From Candidatus Poribacteria bacterium (GTDB taxonomy: Bacteria > Poribacteria > WGA-4E > WGA-3G), in assembly GCA_022819945.1 (NCBI GenBank), contig JAJEGI010000054.1:1-49791 (forward strand): a DNA stretch of 49,791 nt. The letters run 5' to 3'. Below, piece by piece: positions 43,868 to 49,791 of the stretch. The notes below the pieces were generated by a model. The model saw nothing but the letters and a program-made list of their open reading frames with translations. It was not told where the DNA came from and searched no databases. The translations under genes were made by a program, and so were the position numbers. The stretch's first letter is position 1, and each line of letters begins with the position of its first letter.

Positions 43868-44704
43868 ATGGCAGGCTTACCGAAAGTCTCTTTTTGTGGG
43901 CATCAAATCAGTAAGTTGGTGATTGGGGATAATCCGATTTACGGTTATTCGCACTTTAACCAACTCCTCTCGCAACATCAGCAGGAATATCACACGCCGG
44001 AGCGGGTCGTGGCGACGCTCAAAAGGGCGGAGGAAGCCGGGATTAACGGCTGGCAGAATAGCATGACGGACCGCTCGATGTCCGATCTACAACTCTACCG
44101 AGATGCGGGTGGCACGATAAATTGGTTCTGCCTCAGCCAAGGTTCCCGCTGGTACGAGGATCCCGACCATGTTTTTGAAGCTGCGAAGCACGATCCGATC
44201 GGTATGGCACCACACGGCGGTGGCGTTGGGCAGAGATGTTTGCGGGAAAATAGACTTGAGTATCTACAGGACATCCTTAAACGGATTCGTGATACTGGCG
44301 TTCTTGTGGGTCTATCCGTCCATGATCCGCGGCTGCTACACATTGCTGAAGATGAAGCGTGGGATGTAGACTATTACATGACCGGACTCTATAATCTGCA
44401 CGGTGGTAGCGAAAAATTTACCCAAAAATTCGGCTACGCACCGTTAGGCGAGATTTACGCGCGGGAGGATCGTGAGGAGATGTGCAAGGCGATCCAGCGT
44501 ACGGAAAAGCCGTGCCTCCTCTTCAAGGTACTTGCGGCGGGTAGGACAATCGGAAGCCCGGAACAGATTCGGACAGAAGTGAAGTTCGCGATAGAAAATA
44601 CCAAACCGATTGATCCGTTGCTGCTCGGTATGTATCAGCAGTTCGGCGATCAGATCGGTCAAAATGCCCAATTGATTACGGAACTCTGCGCGGAATTGGC
44701 GTAA
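43868..44704 (+). CDS. TIM-barrel-like protein of unknown function
   Basis: 278 aa, soluble; start behind TTTGGAGG. The N-terminus VSFCGHQISKLVIGDNPIYGYSH resembles the first strand of aldo/keto reductase barrels, and alternating strands such as GINGWQNSMTD, GTINWFCLSQG, TGVLVGLSVHDP and KPCLLFKVLAAGR fit a TIM barrel. Catalytic residues of AKRs (Tyr, Lys, His set) are not evident. It directly precedes a true aldo/keto reductase by 56 bp on the same strand, so it may act in the same pathway. I do not know a characterised homolog. Confidence 0.65.
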   Translation: MAGLPKVSFCGHQISKLVIGDNPIYGYSHFNQLLSQHQQEYHTPERVVATLKRAEEAGINGWQNSMTDRSMSDLQLYRDAGGTINWFCLSQGSRWYEDPDHVFEAAKHDPIGMAPHGGGVGQRCLRENRLEYLQDILKRIRDTGVLVGLSVHDPRLLHIAEDEAWDVDYYMTGLYNLHGGSEKFTQKFGYAPLGEIYAREDREEMCKAIQRTEKPCLLFKVLAAGRTIGSPEQIRTEVKFAIENTKPIDPLLLGMYQQFGDQIGQNAQLITELCAELA

Positions 44705-44760
44705 TTTACCAGCTTCGCGCGAAGTCTTTCGACTTGCTCATACATCATGGAGGCTGAAAA

Positions 44761-45744
44761 ATGGAGATGCGGACGTGTGGAAAATCTGGAATTGAGATTT
44801 CAGTGATGGGGATCGGTTGCTGGTCGTACGGTGGTGGTGATTATTGGGGACCGCAGGCGCAATCGGATGTTACCGCTGTAGCGAACGCTGCGTTGGATGC
44901 TGGGATCAATTTTTTTGATACGGCAGAAGGATATAACGATGGACGCAGCGAGGAGGCTCTCGCTGTCGCACTCAAAGACAGACGACACGAAGCGATTATC
45001 GGTACGAAGGTGAGCAGACCGGATCCCGCTACGATACGCGAACATTGTGAAGCGAGTCTCGAACGCTTGCAAACGGATTATGTTGATATTTATATGATCC
45101 ACTGGCCCGACGATGAGATTGCTATCGAAGAGAGTATGGCTGAACTCACGCGCCTACAGGAAGATGGACTCATCCGTGCCATTGGTGTAAGCAACTTCGG
45201 GGTGGAACAACTCACGGCGGCACTTGAGACAGGGGCATCTATTGCGGTGAACCAACTCTGTTATAACCTCTTGTCGCGAGCGATAGAGCCTGAATTGTTG
45301 CCGTTGTGCCGAAAGCACAACGTCGGCATCTTGGGGTATATGCCGCTGCTGCAGGGAATCTTGACTGGACAGTATAAAAGCGCAGAGGAGATACCGCCGG
45401 TGCATTCCCGATTTCGGCATTTCCGGGATGACCGAGCACAGGCTTCACACGGTGAATCGGGTGCCGAGGCAGAAATGTTTGAGACCTTAGAGGCTATCCG
45501 AGAAATCGCGGCAGCTGAAGGGATCCCGATGGCCCGATTGGCGATTGCGTGGGCAATGGCGAGACCGGGGATTACGTGCATGCTCGTTGGTACTCGGAAT
45601 ATAAATGAACTGACAGAAAACCTACACGTTGCCGAATACACGCCGTCTGCTGATGTTATTGAGCGTCTTGACACGGTAACTGCACCGCTTTTGGAAAAAA
45701 TGGGCGCGAATCCGGATTATTTCACGGGTGCGCGTATTCATTAG
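44761..45744 (+). CDS. Aldo/keto reductase
   Basis: 327 aa behind GGAGG. FFDTAEGYNDGRSEEAL gives the catalytic Asp and Tyr, AIIGTKVSRPD the Lys, and DIYMIHWPDDEI the His. IRAIGVSNFGVEQL and the C-terminal cofactor loop VGTRNINELTENL complete a canonical NADPH-binding barrel. The specific carbonyl substrate is unknown. It lies in a run of plus-strand genes leading into two PhyH dioxygenases. Confidence 0.92.
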   Translation: MEMRTCGKSGIEISVMGIGCWSYGGGDYWGPQAQSDVTAVANAALDAGINFFDTAEGYNDGRSEEALAVALKDRRHEAIIGTKVSRPDPATIREHCEASLERLQTDYVDIYMIHWPDDEIAIEESMAELTRLQEDGLIRAIGVSNFGVEQLTAALETGASIAVNQLCYNLLSRAIEPELLPLCRKHNVGILGYMPLLQGILTGQYKSAEEIPPVHSRFRHFRDDRAQASHGESGAEAEMFETLEAIREIAAAEGIPMARLAIAWAMARPGITCMLVGTRNINELTENLHVAEYTPSADVIERLDTVTAPLLEKMGANPDYFTGARIH

Positions 45745-45804
45745 TTTCAGATAAGAATATACATTGTCCCAACAAAATGTTCCGATAGGAAAAGGATTTA
45801 CATA

Positions 45805-46695
45805 ATGGCAGAACAGTTAGGCATTAGATTCAATAAAGACTTCGGGAATCCGTTGGCAACGGCAGCCGCCGATATTACACAGACGAATGCTGATGGTAAA
45901 CCTGTTGTCCCTTTAACGCAGGAACAGAAATATCTTTTCGACAAAAACGGATGGCTTTTGGTGCCGGGTGTGTTAACGGAATCAGAGATTGAGGAGATGC
46001 GCGATTTCTGTTATCGCTTGAAAGACGACCCTGAATCGATTCCGCAACTCCACCGCTCGACTTATGGCGGTCCTTTGGAGAAGTTGACGGATCATCCGGT
46101 TGTGGTAGCGTTCGGGAACGAATTTCTCGCATCACCTTATCTCGCTTCAGATATCTGCTACGGTTTCCGTATGGAGATGAGTTTTATGGCGTTGCGTTCT
46201 GCAACGGACGATCCGCCCTTCGCATTTAGTCCGCATAACGGTAACGGTATGTTTCGGATGCCGGGTGATTGCCACCAATACCAATGTTTACCCGGACAAG
46301 CGTATAGCGGTTTGACGCGTGTTGTATGGGAACTTAACCCTGTGGAGAAAGATGATGGCGGCACGATGTTTATTACAGGTAGCCACAAAGCGGCTTATAC
46401 CGCGCCAGAAGATGCCCATACACAGGACTGGGAATTTTGGGATACCTATTCATGTCCGGCGGGGTCTGTCATTATATTCACCGAAGCGATAACACATAGC
46501 GGTCAAGCGTGGAAAAATCCCGATACGGACCGAGTGGCAATTTTCAATGCGTATAACTCGGTGGATAAGAGATGGACACGCTCACAGCCACCACAAGCCT
46601 TGCTTGAAACGATGCCACCGAAACGTCAAACCCTCTTCCGTGATGCTTTTGTGAAAGGTAACGTAACAGGCACAAAGTTTGACATGGCACTATAA
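45805..46695 (+). CDS. PhyH-family protein with HxG instead of HxD
   Basis: 296 aa; ATG 45805 follows AGGAAAAGGA. The PhyH start is present (QKYLFDKNGWLLVPGVLTESEIEEM), the middle loop GGTMFITGSHKAAYTAP, and a distal metal His in FTEAITHSGQAWKNPDTDRVAIF with its Arg. At the proximal iron site the chain reads SPHNGNGMF, giving H-x-G, with no Asp or Glu two residues after the His. In Fe/2-oxoglutarate halogenases this carboxylate is replaced by Ala or Gly so that chloride can bind. It may equally be a subfamily that uses other ligands. Confidence 0.8.
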   Translation: MAEQLGIRFNKDFGNPLATAAADITQTNADGKPVVPLTQEQKYLFDKNGWLLVPGVLTESEIEEMRDFCYRLKDDPESIPQLHRSTYGGPLEKLTDHPVVVAFGNEFLASPYLASDICYGFRMEMSFMALRSATDDPPFAFSPHNGNGMFRMPGDCHQYQCLPGQAYSGLTRVVWELNPVEKDDGGTMFITGSHKAAYTAPEDAHTQDWEFWDTYSCPAGSVIIFTEAITHSGQAWKNPDTDRVAIFNAYNSVDKRWTRSQPPQALLETMPPKRQTLFRDAFVKGNVTGTKFDMAL

Positions 46696-46788
46696 ATATC
46701 CGTTAGCGTTTGCTTGTAGGAGCGAGTGTTTTTGCCTGGATGTTTCCCCCGGGCTCGCGATTCTTTCAATAAAAAAATAGCGCGTAGT

Positions 46789-46959
46789 TTGGAACGTAGT
46801 GGAAAGCGGGCCTACGGAGAGGAACGTAAAAACCACCAACCCACCTAACCGAACCGCAAGAAAATATAAAAATCCTTGGAACGTAGTGGAAAGCGGATCT
46901 ACGGAGAGGAACGTAAAACCACTAACCCACCTAACCGAACCGCAAGGAAATATAAAAAT
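46789..46959 (+). repeat. Tandemly duplicated 84/85-bp leader
   Basis: 46789-46873 and 46876-46959 are about 94% identical. Both contain GGAACGTAGTGGAAAGCGG, CCTAACCGAACCGCAAG and end in ATATAAAAAT. The second copy continues AAGGAA...ATG into the next gene; in the first the same place reads AAGAAA and has no ATG. The rest of the 264-bp gap carries a TGTAGGAGCGAG fragment seen (inverted) near 39599. Confidence 0.8.
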
Positions 46960-47784
46960 ATGACACCGAAACAACGTTATCTGTTTGATATAACAGGGTA
47001 TCTCCATTTAGAAAACGTCATCACCGGCGATGCGTTGGCGGAAGCCGCTGAAGCAGTTGATCGATATATAACAACACCGCCTAATGAATTGCCACCCGGC
47101 TTTGAACAGAAAGGACTCCACCAGCACGGGTTCGCATTCGATAAATCGCTCGAACGCTTGACGATGCACACGGCACTCTGGCCGATTATCAAGGAGTTGA
47201 CGGACAATCAGCCGCGGTTTGGTAGGGGTTCGTTGAAGCATGATAAACACGATTTGTGGGAGGCGGGTGAACGCGCAAACGTGAACCCCGGCGGATTGCA
47301 CTGTGCGCGTGATGACTACGGTTGGTATAGCACGCGTTATGAAGTTGACAACGGACGTATCTATTGCGATAACTTCGTCTGTTTTCCGTATTTTACGGAT
47401 GTCTATCCGGGGGATGGCGGACTCATTGTAATTCCCGGCTCGCATAAGAGTGAGTTTACTCGACCGAAGGAGCTGCTGGTGCTTGACGAGGCAGACGGCA
47501 TTGATCCGCTTGAAGATCCTGTTTTTGTTAATATTACACCGAAGGCGGGCGATATTGTCATTATTTCAGAGTTGCTAACGCACGGTGTGCTACGTTGGAG
47601 GCCGAAGGATCGGGATCGTCGGTTTCTTGTGTTGCGGTATTTTCCGCAATACTCTGGTGCACATAGTTTCCCGCAGCCTATTCTGGATCGGTTATCCCCA
47701 GAGACGTTGGAATTGGTGGAATCCGCGGCGTATGGGCATATCAAGGAGATTGCGAAGCAGGATGCGGTTACGTTGACGGTATGA
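46960..47784 (+). CDS. PhyH-family protein with HxA instead of HxD
   Basis: 274 aa from ATG 46960 (an earlier in-frame ATG at 46876 would translate the leader repeat and is rejected). PhyH start: KQRYLFDITGYLHLENVITGDALAEA. Middle loop: GGLIVIPGSHKSEFTRPKELL. Distal His and Arg: LLTHGVLRWRPKDRDRRFLVLRY. The proximal site reads GGLHCARDDYGWY, with H-C-A at the HxD position; the RDD two residues later could supply a shifted ligand. The protein is 36% or so like its upstream neighbour only by impression; no number was computed. It ends 3 bp before the antitoxin gene. Confidence 0.8.
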   Translation: MTPKQRYLFDITGYLHLENVITGDALAEAAEAVDRYITTPPNELPPGFEQKGLHQHGFAFDKSLERLTMHTALWPIIKELTDNQPRFGRGSLKHDKHDLWEAGERANVNPGGLHCARDDYGWYSTRYEVDNGRIYCDNFVCFPYFTDVYPGDGGLIVIPGSHKSEFTRPKELLVLDEADGIDPLEDPVFVNITPKAGDIVIISELLTHGVLRWRPKDRDRRFLVLRYFPQYSGAHSFPQPILDRLSPETLELVESAAYGHIKEIAKQDAVTLTV

Positions 47785-47787
47785 GTT

Positions 47788-48003
47788 ATGAAGAAAGAAC
47801 AAATTATCTCCCAAGATTCACAGGTGATGCACGGCACCTTAGTTTTTGCAGGAACTCGCGTGCCGGTTGAAAGCCTGATTCAACACCTTATCGCAGGCGA
47901 CTCGCTTGATGTATTCCTTGACGATTTCCCGACAGTCTCCCGTGAGCAGGCAGTGGCTTACTTGCAGATGACTCTGGAGTTTACCAATGCGCGTGTTGCT
48001 TGA
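47788..48003 (+). CDS. DUF433 antitoxin
   Basis: 71 aa. MHGTLVFAGTRVPVESLIQHLIAGDSLDVFLDDFPTVSREQAVAYLQMT is a textbook DUF433 (VapB45-like) sequence with its winged-helix DNA-binding part. Such antitoxins pair with DUF5615 PIN-like toxins encoded immediately downstream with a short overlap. Here the overlap start is present (ATG 47987), but the toxin is truncated. It starts 3 bp after the dioxygenase stop. Confidence 0.85.
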   Translation: MKKEQIISQDSQVMHGTLVFAGTRVPVESLIQHLIAGDSLDVFLDDFPTVSREQAVAYLQMTLEFTNARVA

Positions 48004-48049
48004 TGAGCATCTACCTCACAGACTGAGACAAGTTTTTGCTGCCCTAATT
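47987..48049 (+). pseudogene. Truncated DUF5615 PIN-like toxin
   Basis: ATG 47987 overlaps the antitoxin stop by 17 nt and encodes MRVLLDEHLPHRLRQVF, the standard first strand and helix of DUF5615 with its catalytic Asp. After about 21 codons the similarity ends and the frame runs directly, with no stop, into the serine protease gene (48065 is in the same frame). The remaining roughly 90 codons of toxin are gone. Confidence 0.75.
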
Positions 48050-48064
48050 AGAAAGGAGCATTTT

Positions 48065-49791
48065 GTGAAACACAGAAATAATTTATTGTGGATGTTCCGC
48101 CGAGGCACTATTCTTGTTGCTCTTCTCCTTTTTTTCACAATAAATACCGCACCTGCCCAAATCACCCTTTCTGCCGAAGATATTGCCCAAAAAGCGTTAG
48201 CAGCAACGGTATACTTGGAGATGCAGGATAAAAACGGTAAAACTTTGGGCATTGGTAGCGGGTTTTTTGTCCAACCCAACCTGATTGCTACTAACTACCA
48301 CGTGATTGAAGGCGCAGCAAAAGGCACTGTAAAGTTGGTCGGTAAGTACACCACATACGATATTGAAGGCGTTACCGCAACTGACAGAGACAACGACCTT
48401 GCACTCCTGAAGGTAACGGCGTATGGTATCAAACCGCTTTCTTTTGGCGATAGCGATACCGTTCGGATTGGTGAGACGATTTACGTGGCAGGTAACCCAA
48501 AAGGTTTAGAAGGCACGTTTTCGGATGGTATTATCAGTAGCCGCCGAGATAAGGACACGAAAGAACGACTCCAGATGACTGCACCGATTTCTCCGGGGAG
48601 CAGTGGTGGTCCTGTGCTAAACCGTAAAGGTGAAGTTATTGGGGTATCATTCGCTCAATACCGTGCTTTAGATGCGGAGAATCTGAATTTTGCTATCCCT
48701 TCAAAATATCTCAAGGAACTGCTTGCACGATCAAAACCTGCGAAACCTCTGTTACAGGGAAACGATCTATCTATATCTGCCGAAACCTATTTCTCATGGG
48801 GAAATGTGAAGTACGATCTGGGCAATTATGCGGGTGCCATCGCAGACTATACCATGGCTATTCAACTACAACCCGATGATGCTGATGTATACAACAATCG
48901 GGGAGTTGCAAAGATTTACTTAGAACAATACTTTGCTGCGATTGCGGATTATGACACCGCTATAAGACTAAAACCTGACTATACCAAGGCATACTACAAT
49001 CGGGGACTTGTGAAGGTCCGCTTGGAACAATACTTTGCTGCGATTGCGGATTATGATGCTGCTATTCGACTAAAACCTGATTATTCTAAGGCATACAACA
49101 ATCGGGGAGTTACAAAGGATAGATTAAGACAACACACTGCTGCGATTGCGGACTATGATATCGCTATACGGCTAAAACCTGGTGATGCCACGGCATACAA
49201 CAATCGGGGACTTGCGAAGGCTAAGTTAGGACAACACACTGCTGCGATTGCGGATTATGACATCGCTATACGACTAAAACCAAATTACGCCACGGCATAC
49301 TACTATCGGGGACTTGCGAAGGCTAAGTTAGGACAACACACTGCTGCGATTGCGGATTATGATACTGCTATCCGCCTAAGACCTGAGGATGCCGATGCCT
49401 ACTACAATCGTGGAAATGTGAAGGCTAACTTGGAACAATATGCTGCTGCGATTGCGGATTATGATGCTGCTATTCGACTAAAACCCGATCTTGCTGAGGC
49501 ATATAACAATCGAGGAAATGCGAAGGATAGATTAGGACAATACACTGCTGCGATTGCGGATTATGATGCTGCTATTCGACTAAAACCCGATCTTGCTGAG
49601 GCATATAACAATCGAGGAAACGCGAAGGGTGCCTTAGGACGACACGCTGCTGCGATTGCGGATTATGATACTGCTACCCGCCTAAGACCTGAGGATGCCA
49701 CGGCATACTACTATCGGGGACTTGCGAAGTTTCGTTTGCAACAACACGCTGCTGCGATTGCGGATTATGACACCGCTATTCGCCTAAGACC
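48065..49791 (+). CDS. Trypsin-like serine protease with TPR array (partial)
   Basis: 575 codons to the window edge, open at the 3' end. GTG 48065 follows AAAGGAG by 6 nt. Residues 1-32 are a signal peptide (basic start, hydrophobic TILVALLLFFTI, ending TAPAQ). The S1C-type protease domain (about 36-225) has the triad His in LIATNYHVIEG, Asp in TDRDNDLALLK and Ser in SPGSSGGPVLN. From about residue 238 there are at least ten 34-residue TPR units (YNNRGxAKxxLxQxxAAIADYDxAIRLKP) with a strict 102-bp DNA period; the last nine are nearly identical. HtrA-like protease with protein-binding repeats instead of PDZ domains; likely periplasmic. Confidence 0.9.
   Translation, partial: MKHRNNLLWMFRRGTILVALLLFFTINTAPAQITLSAEDIAQKALAATVYLEMQDKNGKTLGIGSGFFVQPNLIATNYHVIEGAAKGTVKLVGKYTTYDIEGVTATDRDNDLALLKVTAYGIKPLSFGDSDTVRIGETIYVAGNPKGLEGTFSDGIISSRRDKDTKERLQMTAPISPGSSGGPVLNRKGEVIGVSFAQYRALDAENLNFAIPSKYLKELLARSKPAKPLLQGNDLSISAETYFSWGNVKYDLGNYAGAIADYTMAIQLQPDDADVYNNRGVAKIYLEQYFAAIADYDTAIRLKPDYTKAYYNRGLVKVRLEQYFAAIADYDAAIRLKPDYSKAYNNRGVTKDRLRQHTAAIADYDIAIRLKPGDATAYNNRGLAKAKLGQHTAAIADYDIAIRLKPNYATAYYYRGLAKAKLGQHTAAIADYDTAIRLRPEDADAYYNRGNVKANLEQYAAAIADYDAAIRLKPDLAEAYNNRGNAKDRLGQYTAAIADYDAAIRLKPDLAEAYNNRGNAKGALGRHAAAIADYDTATRLRPEDATAYYYRGLAKFRLQQHAAAIADYDTAIRLR

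Noticed and set aside
46876..46959. 28-residue N-terminal extension of the PhyH protein
   Set aside because: It translates the duplicated leader; homologous PhyH proteins begin near the ATG at 46960.
48828..49791. Regular 102-bp repeats as a CRISPR array
   Set aside because: Repeats are contiguous, in frame, and encode 34-residue TPR units; there are no unique spacers.

Overview
The window looks like a chromosomal stretch of an uncultured, Gram-negative-type bacterium. The mix of genes fits Candidatus Poribacteria or a related sponge or marine lineage: three phytanoyl-CoA dioxygenase (PhyH) paralogs, Gfo/Idh and sugar isomerase/epimerase genes, an FG-GAP protein beside a sulfatase-fold enzyme, TPR-rich proteins, CX4CH cytochrome-like lipoproteins and many short intergenic repeats. 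This assignment is an inference from gene content. There are no rRNA or tRNA genes in the window. TGA is used as a normal stop elsewhere (for example at 41440-41442 and 47782-47784), which matters for the main finding.

Layout. 1-6.9 kb (minus): three palindromic operator-like sites, two ABC-2 permeases, a broken TPR/thioredoxin gene, and an intact gene fusing an ECF sigma factor to the same TPR/thioredoxin module. 7-10.8 kb (minus): a TonB-like-anchored DUF4159 protein, an NTF2-like lipoprotein and a GT9 heptosyltransferase. 10.8-20.1 kb (plus): two cytochrome-like lipoproteins (the second behind a consensus sigma-54 promoter and ending in 26 Asp), a PEP-utilising enzyme, a VWA protein, and an isomerase / FG-GAP / sulfatase-fold group. 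20.1-32.7 kb (minus): a HigA-type antitoxin with an unfamiliar partner, twin phosphodiesterases, a sulfite-oxidase-like molybdoenzyme, and an accessory zone with a 999-aa DNA methylase carrying an N-terminal nuclease motif, a second adenine methylase preceded by two tiny membrane proteins, and metabolic genes. 33-37.2 kb (minus): a three-subunit xanthine dehydrogenase/CO-dehydrogenase-like operon with a small zinc-ribbon gene inside it. 37.3-49.8 kb: oxidoreductases, an aldolase, PhyH dioxygenases, SDR, AKR, an M42 peptidase, a DUF3179 gene, an antitoxin with a truncated toxin, and a trypsin-TPR protein running off the window end.

The strongest unusual signal is the DUF3179 gene at 41443-42483. 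It is interrupted by one in-frame TGA exactly where the family has the first Cys of its CPLC motif. A perfect 7-bp stem with a 5-nt loop follows 13 nt later, as expected for a bacterial SECIS. I read it as a selenoprotein with a Sec-x-x-Cys motif. Other notable signals are an operon of two micro membrane proteins plus an adenine methylase, two PhyH paralogs with HxG/HxA in place of HxD, a 133-bp MITE with perfect 15-bp TIRs and a 10-bp target duplication, and a DUF433 antitoxin whose toxin is reduced to its first ~21 codons.

Many genes are compact and coupled (2-nt gaps, 1-11-nt overlaps). Several predicted promoters share the form TTGnnn-N17/18-TAnnnT with TGC just before the -10 box.
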